This document shows, piece by piece, positions 7,902 to 16,097 of a stretch of DNA of 64,000 bases (positions are counted from its first letter, which is position 1; each line of letters opens with the position of its first letter). The notes beneath the pieces are model-generated. The model saw only the letters and a program-made list of their open reading frames with translations, was not told the origin of the DNA and did no database searches. A program made the position numbers and the translations under genes. Origin of the DNA: Stenotrophomonas humi (lineage in GTDB: Bacteria > Pseudomonadota > Gammaproteobacteria > Xanthomonadales > Xanthomonadaceae); the NCBI RefSeq assembly GCF_001431415.1, contig NZ_LDJI01000006.1, positions 1 to 64,000 of the forward strand, written 5' to 3'.

Positions 7902-10394
7902 GTGGACGTTGAATCCGACAATCTGCAATCCAACCGTCAATTCAAGACGCTGATCCTCACGGACCTGTGTGACTCGGTGACGCTGGTCGAGCGTATTGGC
8001 GATACCGCCGCTGCCGATCTCTTCCGCAGGCTCGACACGCAGGTACTGCAATTGCTGCAGCGCTGGAACGGCCGTCTGATCGATCGCTCCGATGGCATGT
8101 TCCTGCTGTTCGATGTGCCGGTGGATGGGCTGGGCTTTGCCTTGGACTACGTCGACGAACTGGACGCGCTGGGCCGTGAGTTGAAGCTGCCGCTGCAGGC
8201 GCGCGTCGGTGTGCACGTGGGCTACGTACTGTCCTGGCTCAACAGCGAAGAAGCCGTCGCTGCCGGTGCCAAATCGCTGGAAGTGGAAGGGCTGGCCAAA
8301 CCCATGGCGGCCCGGTTGATGGCATTGGCGCGCCCGGGCCAGATCCTTATGTCATCGGCCGCCGAGTCGATGATGCGCAGCGGCCAGCGTGAACTGGGTG
8401 ATCGTGGCACCAACCTGCAATGGAAATCGCATGGTCGCTGGCGCTTCAAGGGCATGCCGACCGGGCACGAAGTATTCGAAGTAGGCCGCAAAGGGCGTGC
8501 ACCGCTGCGCATGCCGACGGGCTCGGCCAAGGCCCGCCGCGAGCTTCCGCTGTGGCGGCGGCCGGTGGCGTTGATGGCTGAAGTGGCGCTGGTGGTTGCA
8601 CTGGCAGTGACTGCCTGGGTGATGGTGCGACCGGAGCCGGCGATTGCGTTTGCCGAGCGGGATTGGGTGGTTCTGGCGGATGTCGTTAATGGCACCAATG
8701 AAACGGTGTTCGACGCGTCGATCCGACAGGCAATCATGCTTGGACTGGACCAGTCGAAATACGTGAATGTGCTGTCCGAGGGCAAGATCCGCGAAAGTCT
8801 TGAGTTGGCAAAAAAGCCGGCCGACAGCCAGCTCGAGCGCAGCTTGGCAGTGGACGTGGCTGTCCGCGAGGGCGCGCGTGCCGTACTGCTGCCGATGGTG
8901 ACTCAGCAAGGCGCAGGCTATCGGATTGCCATTGGGCTGGTGGCACCCGATTCGGACACCGTGGTGCGGACGTACTACGCCGTTGCCAGCAGTACCGACA
9001 AGATGACGGCGGCAGTGGACAACGTTGTAGGCCAACTTCGCGGGGGCTTGGGGGAATCGGTTGCCGAACTGCAGAGATCGGTTCCTTTAGCGCGGGCATC
9101 CACCAGCAGTCTACGAGCGTTGAGATCCTATGCTTTGGCGGAAATCGCAATCGGTCAGCGTCGGTTCGAGGAGGCGCGTACCCTTTACCAGACGGCGTTG
9201 GAAATAGACCCAGAGTTTGCATTGGCCTATGCCGGTCTGGCGAAGCTGTATGCCCGCACTGGTGACATGCAGCCGGCTCGTGAACAGCTGAAGAAGGCGT
9301 TGGCATTGCAGTCGCAATTGCCACACCGCGAACGACTGTACCTGAAGGCTTGGCAAGCCGAACTGGAGCCAGGTGGATGGCCACTGGAGGATTGGCGGGT
9401 GTTGGCCACGCTCTATCCGGATTCGTTTGCAGGTCTTTCCAATACTTCCTGGTATCTATTCCAGGACAACCGTTTTGGAGAGGCAGAGGCATATGCTCGC
9501 GCAGCGACAGTCCCACAGGATCACCTACGGGTCTATCCGATGGTGCAGCTCGGCCAGATACAGATCGCGCTCAACCAGCCGGAACGTGCCCAGGAAACAT
9601 TGAAACAAGCACATGAGCTTGGAGGCGGCAGAGGTGTGGACGATGCAGGAATAGACGCGCTGGTTGCGATGCGTCGTTACGAAGAGGCCGAGCAGGTATT
9701 GGCCGGGCTCGATGGCGGTGGTGAGTCACTGCAGGGCCTGATGAGTCTGCGAGCGCGTCTGCTGGTGGCTGCGGATCGTGGAGATTGCCGCGCCATGCAC
9801 GATGCGCTGCGATCAGACCAGACGAAACCTACCGTGACTTATCAGAAGATTCATCTGCAATTGCAACACGTGGTGGCGGGAGTGGTTTGCGACGAAGCTA
9901 GTGATGTAAAACTATCTTCGATTGCTGCGACTCTTTCCGTTGTACTGCGCCAGGCCGATGATCCCGCGTGGCGTGACTACAATCTGCAGATGCTGGGCTT
10001 GATCTATCTTGCGCAACGACAGGGCCAGGACGCTCTGGCCTCCCGCCTCCTGCGGGAAAATCGTGAAGTATTCGAGTCGCAACGTAGCCCGGTCATTGCC
10101 AAGTGGTATCGCCTCGTCCAGGCAATGGAGCGTTTGCAGGAGGGTAGGGCGGATGCAGCGATAGCGATCCTTCAGCCGTTGCTGGACGGTAGCGAGCCTT
10201 TGCAGGTCCACGTGTTGTTGTTGAAGGCATATCGCCTGCAGGGCGACGCCGCCGGGGCCGATCGCCAGCAGCAGTGGTTGATTGCCCATCGTGGCCGGGC
10301 CATAGGTGAATTGATGGCAATGCAGTTGTTGCAGCCGCTCAATGTGCATGACGTGGCCAAGGCGGCACCGGCAATCAATGCGGGTGCCCCCTGA
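7902..10394 (+). CDS. Class III nucleotide cyclase-like membrane protein with TPRs (putative peptide modification system cyclase)
   Basis: The protein has 830 residues and starts at GTG 7902. Residues 15-200 form a class III adenylate/guanylate cyclase homology domain; the two metal-binding aspartate positions appear in LTDLCDSVT and RSDGMFLLF. One membrane helix follows at about 221-242, then a probably periplasmic region with tetratricopeptide-like repeats (about 395-480 and later). The layout and the peptide and dehydrogenase genes beside it match the family I recall as TIGR04510, putative peptide modification system cyclase; that name comes from memory. Parts of the 3' half are AT-rich (26 of 60 bases G+C at 9421-9480, counted by hand) against about 65% in housekeeping genes. 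It ends 7 bp from the convergent peptide gene. Confidence 0.72.
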   Translation: MDVESDNLQSNRQFKTLILTDLCDSVTLVERIGDTAAADLFRRLDTQVLQLLQRWNGRLIDRSDGMFLLFDVPVDGLGFALDYVDELDALGRELKLPLQARVGVHVGYVLSWLNSEEAVAAGAKSLEVEGLAKPMAARLMALARPGQILMSSAAESMMRSGQRELGDRGTNLQWKSHGRWRFKGMPTGHEVFEVGRKGRAPLRMPTGSAKARRELPLWRRPVALMAEVALVVALAVTAWVMVRPEPAIAFAERDWVVLADVVNGTNETVFDASIRQAIMLGLDQSKYVNVLSEGKIRESLELAKKPADSQLERSLAVDVAVREGARAVLLPMVTQQGAGYRIAIGLVAPDSDTVVRTYYAVASSTDKMTAAVDNVVGQLRGGLGESVAELQRSVPLARASTSSLRALRSYALAEIAIGQRRFEEARTLYQTALEIDPEFALAYAGLAKLYARTGDMQPAREQLKKALALQSQLPHRERLYLKAWQAELEPGGWPLEDWRVLATLYPDSFAGLSNTSWYLFQDNRFGEAEAYARAATVPQDHLRVYPMVQLGQIQIALNQPERAQETLKQAHELGGGRGVDDAGIDALVAMRRYEEAEQVLAGLDGGGESLQGLMSLRARLLVAADRGDCRAMHDALRSDQTKPTVTYQKIHLQLQHVVAGVVCDEASDVKLSSIAATLSVVLRQADDPAWRDYNLQMLGLIYLAQRQGQDALASRLLRENREVFESQRSPVIAKWYRLVQAMERLQEGRADAAIAILQPLLDGSEPLQVHVLLLKAYRLQGDAAGADRQQQWLIAHRGRAIGELMAMQLLQPLNVHDVAKAAPAINAGAP

Positions 10395-10401
10395 CCCAGG
10401 A

Positions 10402-10689
10402 TCAGTCGATTGCGTCGCTGATCTTGCCGGCTTCGAAGCAGAAGACCACGGTCATCGGCATGGTGCATGCGGAGGTGAGGTATGCCTCCAGTTCATCGCG
10501 CACCAGCAGCAGCTCTTCCGGCGATGCCAGAACATCGACTTCCAGGCACTTCCTGTGATCAATGGAGAGCCCGATGGAGGCCAGTGCGGCAACCGGGTCT
10601 GCGGTTAGCAGAGCACGGAATGTGGCGTCGCCGATTAGGTGATCCAAAAGGGTGGATGCTTCGGCAGGAGTCAACTGGCCTGAGGGCAT
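10402..10689 (-). CDS. Putative modified peptide precursor 1 (NHLP-like leader)
   Basis: The product is a 95-residue peptide starting at ATG 10689, chosen because GGAAA lies about 7 bases upstream and because a longer version would add 26 residues absent from the paralogue. Residues 10-42 (LLDHLIGDATFRALLTADP then AALASIGL) match the leader consensus of nitrile-hydratase-like RiPP precursors, D..FR..L..DP..AL...G. The C-terminal part carries Cys75 and Cys84 in SACTMPMTVVFCF, with another at Cys48. It is divergent from a SagB-like dehydrogenase (193 bp between starts) and probably its substrate. I recall the family as TIGR04509, putative modified peptide. No secretion or protease gene is nearby. 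Confidence 0.68.
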   Translation of the reverse strand: MPSGQLTPAEASTLLDHLIGDATFRALLTADPVAALASIGLSIDHRKCLEVDVLASPEELLLVRDELEAYLTSACTMPMTVVFCFEAGKISDAID

Positions 10690-10882
10690 GGTGATTTTCC
10701 AGAGAGAGAGCGTTGTATCGGCTGTTGTCGGTTCGAGTTGAGGGGTTCTTGCAGTGGGCGCGAACAAACCGGAGCATTGAGGTCTTAGCCATCCGTCCGG
10801 TGAAGGGTGGGTGGCTGTTCACTGGCCACCGCTGGAACCGGTGCTCATTGTGCCATCCGACAAACTAGAGTTTGAGAATCTC

Positions 10883-12040
10883 ATGCGTGTCCGCCGTTGT
10901 ATGCACCTGCTGCTGGAGCCAAGTGAGCAGATCTCGTTTGGTATTGCCGCCATCCTGCGTGGCCGGGTCGAGGTTGGGGGCGAGGTGACCTGGGTTGCGC
11001 TGGCTGCACACTTGGAGCGCGCGGTTGTCGTAGATGCGGCCGAACGTGCCCTGTTGTCTGAAGTCAGCGCATATCGCTGGCAGGAGCTGAGTCAGGACGT
11101 CAGCCGCTCGTCCGCCTGCGTGAAGCTGCTGGAATCAGGGTTGCTGCTGAGCGAGCAGGTCGAACATGCCGAGTATCTGTCCAGGGACCAGGCGGTACGT
11201 GAGGTCCACTGGTGGTCACCTGCGGCAATCGTGCATAGGCATTCGCGCTGGCAAGGCGTGGACAGCGTTGGTGACATGCGATCGCAAGGGCTCGTTACCG
11301 CCAATGATCTGCGACGCAATCTCGGTCCACCGCCGTCGGCTGTCCAGGAGTACGAGGGTGTTTATGCACCATTGCCAAGGCAGACGGATAGCGCATTCGA
11401 CGCCATGTTGGCGCGGCGGACAACCTGCAGGAACTTCGATCGTGACCGCGCTTTGCCGCTGCAATTGCTCGCGCAGCTGATGCAGCGGGGAATGATGGCG
11501 CAGGCTGGGTTCGAGGCGGCTCCTGATACCGTATTCCTCAAAAAGAATGTCCCATCCGGAGGCGGATTGCACCCGGTGGAAGCTTATCTACTGGTCCAGA
11601 ACGTGGAGGGGTTGGCGCCTGGCCTTTATCACTACCACCCGCTCGAGCATGCATTGCTCGCGTTGCCATCTCCACCAGCAGGTGAGATGTCCCGGTTGGC
11701 ATGCACAGCACTTTCCGGTCAGGACTGGTTTGCGGATGCACCGGCGATGATTGTGTTGGCTCCTCGCTTCGAACGCTGTTTCTGGAAGTACCGCAATCAC
11801 TCAAAGGCCTATCGTGCGGTACTTTTCGACGTGGGCCACCTGTCTCAGCTGTTGTACCTGTGCGCGACCGAGGCGGGTCTCGGTGCGTTCGTCACGGCTG
11901 CCATCAATGAGGTAGACGTGGACCGGGCATTAGGGCTGGATGGGATCCAGCAGGGTTCTGTGGCGATCTTCGGCGTCGGCTGGCGCGCGGGGCGGCAGGA
12001 GACCACTGAATTCGATCCGGCCCATCGTGTCTGGGCGTAG
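10883..12040 (+). CDS. SagB-like peptide maturation dehydrogenase 1
   Basis: A protein of 385 residues belonging to the nitroreductase/SagB-type FMN oxidoreductases. The start at ATG 10883 (MRVRRCMHLLLEP) is chosen because it aligns exactly with the paralogue start (MKVRRCSILHVEP); an earlier GTG at 10811 adds 24 unmatched residues. The N-terminal 150 residues are specific to this group; the flavin domain follows, with RRTTCRNFDRDRAL, FLKKNVPSGGGLHP (about 218-231), GLYHYHP and HLSQLLYLCATEAGLG. SagB enzymes oxidise azolines to azoles in RiPPs, but no YcaO cyclodehydratase is in the window, so the chemistry is open. I recall this subgroup as TIGR04511. Confidence 0.75.
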   Translation: MRVRRCMHLLLEPSEQISFGIAAILRGRVEVGGEVTWVALAAHLERAVVVDAAERALLSEVSAYRWQELSQDVSRSSACVKLLESGLLLSEQVEHAEYLSRDQAVREVHWWSPAAIVHRHSRWQGVDSVGDMRSQGLVTANDLRRNLGPPPSAVQEYEGVYAPLPRQTDSAFDAMLARRTTCRNFDRDRALPLQLLAQLMQRGMMAQAGFEAAPDTVFLKKNVPSGGGLHPVEAYLLVQNVEGLAPGLYHYHPLEHALLALPSPPAGEMSRLACTALSGQDWFADAPAMIVLAPRFERCFWKYRNHSKAYRAVLFDVGHLSQLLYLCATEAGLGAFVTAAINEVDVDRALGLDGIQQGSVAIFGVGWRAGRQETTEFDPAHRVWA

Positions 12041-12048
12041 TTCACCCG

Positions 12049-12076
12049 CCTCGAAGTCCACCAGCAGCGCACCGTT
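12049..12076 (-). pseudogene. Relic of a biotin carboxyl carrier 3' end
   Basis: Read on the minus strand this stretch gives NGALLVDFE, against DGAVLVDFE at the C-terminus of the MCC alpha gene further downstream. At DNA level 15 bases (12049-12063) are identical to 14116-14130. It lies directly after dehydrogenase 1, just as the real MCC alpha end lies directly after dehydrogenase 2. It is too short to be certain, but position and sequence together favour a duplication scar. Confidence 0.5.
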
Positions 12077-12233
12077 GAGGCCTCTGCTGCATTCCAGCCA
12101 CAGTCATCAATGAAGTCCAGCTGGGGCAGCCGTTCGGATTGCCTGCACTGTGGTCGCGATCATCGGTGGATTCCGCTACGCGCAGAGGAACAGGTGATGG
12201 CAGAGTTCGACCCCATGCGCACATCTGGTGAAC

Positions 12234-12271
12234 GCATAGCCGCATGTGGGCTGTACCTCATGCGGCTATGC
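12234..12271. promoter_or_regulatory. Perfect 13-bp inverted repeat
   Basis: Arms GCATAGCCGCATG (12234-12246) and CATGCGGCTATGC (12259-12271) flank a 12-base loop. It lies between the 3' ends of dehydrogenase 1 and precursor gene 2, so it could act as a transcript end for both strands, but there is no T-run on either side. The rest of the 295-bp gap (12041-12335) shows only the MCC relic. Confidence 0.55.
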
Positions 12272-12335
12272 GGGTGACCTGGCTGTGTGATGCGACCGGC
12301 ATGGCCCATCAGCGGTGGATCGACAGCCTGTCGGA

Positions 12336-12749
12336 TCAGGAAAGTCGGAGGGTATCGTGGCCGTGCAGTGAGTTCGACGACGGTGCGTGGGTTCTGGGCG
12401 CTGCCGCCAAGCTGGCACGGCTCACGAAATTCGAACCCGTTGCTGCATTCAACTGGATGGGAATCATCGCCAGCCCTTGAGTGAGCATTTTGCGGATTTC
12501 CTCGCGGGACTTAGCGATGCACTCCTTCGTGGCAAGGTGCTCGACCGTAAGACTGGCGCGTAACCAGGCCAGTTCGACAGTAGCATCCTGCTTCGCCGGC
12601 ACATGGCCAATCTGCAGCAGGGCAGTGGCCGGGTCCTTCTTGAAGGACCGGCGAAAACTGTTGTCCGTGCTCAGCAGGTCAAGGAGCCGATCGGCAATGG
12701 TGGGCTCTAGTGCAATTTGCGCTGTGGGCTTTCCGGATTTCGTCGTCAT
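12336..12749 (-). CDS. Putative modified peptide precursor 2 (NHLP-like leader)
   Basis: The product has 137 residues and starts at ATG 12749 behind a strong AAGGAG site. Residues 19-49 (ADRLLDLLSTDNSFRRSFKKDP then ATALLQIG) align with the leader of precursor 1, and the paralogy continues to about residue 103 (REEIRKMLTQGLAMIPIQL against RDELEAYLTSACTMPMTVV). It then carries a 34-residue Ser/Thr/His/Arg-rich tail that precursor 1 lacks, and it has no cysteine in the region where precursor 1 has two (only Cys77). It is divergent from dehydrogenase 2 with 113 bp between starts. Whether the tail is a real extension or the result of a lost stop codon cannot be told from one sequence. Confidence 0.66.
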   Translation of the reverse strand: MTTKSGKPTAQIALEPTIADRLLDLLSTDNSFRRSFKKDPATALLQIGHVPAKQDATVELAWLRASLTVEHLATKECIAKSREEIRKMLTQGLAMIPIQLNAATGSNFVSRASLAAAPRTHAPSSNSLHGHDTLRLS

Positions 12750-12862
12750 GTTGTCTCCTTCGCTGTAGATTTCAGCTGGATGTTATGTCGGGCGTCACGG
12801 ATGGCCGTAGCGCCCCGCCCCAATCAGGGGTTCGTCAACTATACGTTTGATGAGAGGGGAGC

Positions 12863-14044
12863 ATGAAGGTAAGACGCTGTTCGATTCTGCACGTTGAGCC
12901 GAGGGAGCAGGTGGAGTTCAACCTGGCCGCCCTGCTGTCGGGAGGTGACGGGCTTGCGCGGGGTTGCCGTTGGGTGGCTTTGGCACCCCATCTTGGCCAT
13001 GAAGTGGTCGTTGATGAGGCCGAGTGCCTGCTGCTAGGCCGGATCAGTCCGGAGGCATGGGTTGAGGCGGGTGCGCTTGGTGACGAGATGGCCAGCGCGT
13101 TGCGCTCACTCTTACGGAAAGGTCTGGTTGTCGGGCGGCACGCGCGTTATGTGGAGATGCGCAGGAAGGATGAAGAGGTGCGGGCACGCCATTGGCATCC
13201 ACTGGCCGCAACCTTCCATGCATTCACCCGCTGGAGTGGCGCCGACGCGGTGCAGGCGATGCAGGAGACCGGAACATCGACTGCGGCCGAGCTGAGGGAG
13301 CAACTCGGCACGCCGCCGCCCGAGACGATAAGCCGCGTTGCGGAGAATGACTCCATTCCACTTGCGGAGGATGCATGCAACGACTTCGATCGGTTGCTGG
13401 AGCTCCGTGTCACCTGCCGCAACTTCGATACGTCGCGTCGACTGCCGGGGCAGATGCTGTCCCGCCTGATCGGCCGTGTGTTCCGCGCCCGCTCGTGCGT
13501 GCGGGTAACGGACGATACCGTCTTCCTCAAGAAGAGCAGTCCGTCGGGGGGAGGGTTGCACCCGATCGAGGCCTATCTGCTGATCCGCAACGTCGATGGG
13601 GTTGCGGATGGCCTGTATCACTATCACCCGGTCGCGCATGCGCTTGAGCCACTGCCCGCCCCGGAGCTGCCACTTGACCAGCTGATGCTTGATGCACTGG
13701 CGCAGCAGCACTGGTTTGCCGATGCGCACGTGATGGTGGTGCTGTCGCCGCGCTACCTCCGCAATTTCTGGAAGTACAGGCACCACGCCAAGGCCTACCG
13801 TGCACTGGTACTGGAAGCCGGCCATCTGTCGCAGACGCTCTACCTTTCCGCGACCGAGATGGGGCTGGGGGCCTACGTTACCTGCGCGGTCAATGAGACC
13901 CTGCTTGAGAAGGCATTCGGCCTGGACCCGATGGCGGAGGGCGTGCTGGCCGTCTGTGGTTTCGGCTGGAGGGCACCGGAGATGGTGACGATGGAGCTCG
14001 ATCCCGCAGAGCGGGTCTGGCAGGCATCGTCCGTCGAAGCCTGA
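12863..14044 (+). CDS. SagB-like peptide maturation dehydrogenase 2
   Basis: The protein has 393 residues and is a close paralogue of dehydrogenase 1 over its full length. Shared blocks include FLKK..PSGGGLHP.EAYLL (from residue 221), GLYHYHP, FWKYR.H.KAYRA, GHLSQ.LYL.ATE.GLGA and a final GWRA. These form the FMN-binding nitroreductase fold of SagB-type dehydrogenases. The ATG at 12863 follows an AGGGGAG stretch at short spacing. Its 5' neighbour is precursor 2 on the other strand. Its 3' end lies 54 bp from the convergent end of MCC alpha. Sequence divergence between the two dehydrogenases suggests an old duplication and possibly separate peptide partners. Confidence 0.75.
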   Translation: MKVRRCSILHVEPREQVEFNLAALLSGGDGLARGCRWVALAPHLGHEVVVDEAECLLLGRISPEAWVEAGALGDEMASALRSLLRKGLVVGRHARYVEMRRKDEEVRARHWHPLAATFHAFTRWSGADAVQAMQETGTSTAAELREQLGTPPPETISRVAENDSIPLAEDACNDFDRLLELRVTCRNFDTSRRLPGQMLSRLIGRVFRARSCVRVTDDTVFLKKSSPSGGGLHPIEAYLLIRNVDGVADGLYHYHPVAHALEPLPAPELPLDQLMLDALAQQHWFADAHVMVVLSPRYLRNFWKYRHHAKAYRALVLEAGHLSQTLYLSATEMGLGAYVTCAVNETLLEKAFGLDPMAEGVLAVCGFGWRAPEMVTMELDPAERVWQASSVEA

Positions 14045-14098
14045 AGAACCGGTCGCTGGGTCCCTAGGGCGTTGCCAACGACCTGTCCTGTTCGGGGA

Positions 14099-16078
14099 TC
14101 AGGAAGCCTGGGTGACCTCGAAGTCCACCAACACCGCGCCATCGCCCACCTGATCGCCGGCCTTGGCGCGGAAGCCGTGCACGGTGCCGTCTGCCGGGGC
14201 CTGCAGGGTATGTTCCATCTTCATCGCCTCCATCACCAGCAGCGGCGTGCCGCGGGTGACGGTGCTGCCGGGCTCGACCAGCAACGTGACCACGCGACCG
14301 GGCATCGGTGCGAGCAGGCTGCCGCCATGGTCGTTGGCGCTATCGGCCTCGGCGACCGGGTCGTGCACGGTGAAGCGCTGCTGTCGCTCATCGCCGAAGA
14401 CATGCAGGACGTTGCCATCGCGCAATGCGTTGCCGCGATACAGGCGATCGCCGATCTGCAGGGCGTAGCCGTTGGCATCTGCGTGGCCGGTCACTTGCTG
14501 CATTTCGTCACCGCTGCGCACCTGCCAGCCTTCGCTGCTGCGGCGTACCTGCAGCACGTGTTGTTGCTGTAGATGTTCCAGTGTGATTGAACGTGCGGCC
14601 GGGCCGGTCAGGCGCCAACCGTCGTTGATGGCCCAAGGCGATGCGTTGTCGCTGGCAGCCGCATTCTCGTTGGACGCCAGTACAGCGGCCAATGCCCAAT
14701 CGGCGGTTGTCGCCACGCTGTGCTGGATGTCCAGCGCAGCGCGCTCGCGCTCGATCAGTGCGGTATCCAGGTTGGCGTGGCGGAACGAATCGGTCATCAC
14801 CAGGCGTCGCAGGAACGCCGCATTGGTGGTGACACCAACCACCTGGCACTGCGCCAGAGCACGCTGCATGCGCTGCAATGCACTGCCGCGGTCCACGTCC
14901 CAGACGATCAATTTGGCGATCATCGGGTCGTAGTACGGGGTGATCGCATCGCCCTGTTCAACGCCGGCATCCACACGCACGTTGGCGTTGGTCTGCGGCA
15001 GTTGCAGGTGACGCAGCGTGCCGGTGGAGGGCAGGAAGCCGCGGTCGGCGTCTTCGGCGTACAACCGGGCTTCCAGCGCATGACCGTGAATCCGCAGTTG
15101 TTCCTGCGTCTTCGGCAACGGCCCGCCGAAGGCGACACGCAGCTGCCATTCGACCAGGTCGGTGCCGGTGATCATCTCGGTCACCGGATGTTCCACCTGC
15201 AGGCGGGTGTTCATTTCCATGAAATAGAAATCGCCATCCGGCCCGGCGATGAACTCCACCGTGCCAGCGCCCACGTAGCCAACCGCACGTGCGGCGTCGG
15301 TCGCGGCCTTGCCCATCGCGGCGCGGCGCTCAGGCGTCATGCCGGGAGCGGGGGCTTCTTCCAGCACCTTCTGGTGGCGGCGCTGCACCGAGCAGTCGCG
15401 CTCGAACAGATACACCACGTTGCCCTGGCTGTCGCCGAATACCTGGATTTCAATGTGGCGCGGGCGCTCGACGTACTTCTCCACCAGCACATGCGCATTG
15501 CCGAACGCCGACTGCGCCTCACGCTGGCAGCTGGCCAGGGCGGCCTCGAAATCCGCGCTGGCCTCGACCTTGCGCATGCCCTTGCCGCCGCCACCGGCGC
15601 TGGCCTTGATCAGTACCGGATAGCCGATGGCATCGGCTTGCGCACGCAGGAACTCCGGCTCCTGACGGTCGCCGTGATAGCCCGGCGTCAGCGGCACATT
15701 CGCCGCCTGCATCAAGGCCTTTGCCGCGCTCTTGTCACCCATCGCATCGATGGCGTTGGCCGGCGGGCCGATGAACACCACGCCAGCTTCCGCGCAGGCA
15801 CGCGCGAAGCCGGCATTCTCGGAAAGGAAGCCGTAACCGGGATGGATGGCCTGCGCACCCGTGCGGCGCGCAGCGTCGAGAATCACATCCGCGCGCAGAT
15901 AACTTTCCGCTGCCGGTGCAGCGCCAATGTGCACGGCTTCGTCGGCCAGCCGCACATGCCGCGCATTGCGGTCCGCATCGGAATACACCGCCACCGTGGC
16001 GATGCCGAGGCGCCGGCAGGTGCTGATGACGCGGCAGGCGATTTCACCACGGTTGGCGATCAGGATCTTGTTGAACAT
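14099..16078 (-). CDS. Methylcrotonyl-CoA carboxylase, biotin-carrying alpha subunit
   Basis: The ATP-dependent biotin carboxylase subunit of the leucine pathway enzyme that converts 3-methylcrotonyl-CoA to 3-methylglutaconyl-CoA. The protein has 659 residues from ATG 16078 (MFNKILIANRGEIACR), with a GGAG site upstream. Domains run: biotin carboxylase N-terminal (1-110), ATP-grasp with SAGGGGKGM (about 160-165) and EMNTRLQVEHPVTE, carboxylase C-terminal, an MCC-type linker, then a biotinyl domain with VMEAMKMEH and biotinyl Lys at about 620. It is the last gene of the ivd-beta-alpha operon, 19 bp after the beta gene. Assignment to MCC rather than acetyl- or propionyl-CoA carboxylase rests mainly on the neighbours. 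Usual symbols are liuD or mccA. Confidence 0.9.
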   Translation of the reverse strand: MFNKILIANRGEIACRVISTCRRLGIATVAVYSDADRNARHVRLADEAVHIGAAPAAESYLRADVILDAARRTGAQAIHPGYGFLSENAGFARACAEAGVVFIGPPANAIDAMGDKSAAKALMQAANVPLTPGYHGDRQEPEFLRAQADAIGYPVLIKASAGGGGKGMRKVEASADFEAALASCQREAQSAFGNAHVLVEKYVERPRHIEIQVFGDSQGNVVYLFERDCSVQRRHQKVLEEAPAPGMTPERRAAMGKAATDAARAVGYVGAGTVEFIAGPDGDFYFMEMNTRLQVEHPVTEMITGTDLVEWQLRVAFGGPLPKTQEQLRIHGHALEARLYAEDADRGFLPSTGTLRHLQLPQTNANVRVDAGVEQGDAITPYYDPMIAKLIVWDVDRGSALQRMQRALAQCQVVGVTTNAAFLRRLVMTDSFRHANLDTALIERERAALDIQHSVATTADWALAAVLASNENAAASDNASPWAINDGWRLTGPAARSITLEHLQQQHVLQVRRSSEGWQVRSGDEMQQVTGHADANGYALQIGDRLYRGNALRDGNVLHVFGDERQQRFTVHDPVAEADSANDHGGSLLAPMPGRVVTLLVEPGSTVTRGTPLLVMEAMKMEHTLQAPADGTVHGFRAKAGDQVGDGAVLVDFEVTQAS

Positions 16079-16097
16079 GGAAGGTCTCCGGTCGCCG

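Noticed and set aside
12243..12480. A 78-codon plus-strand frame between the two peptide modules
   Set aside because: It overlaps the precursor 2 gene and the 13-bp inverted repeat and has no ribosome binding site.
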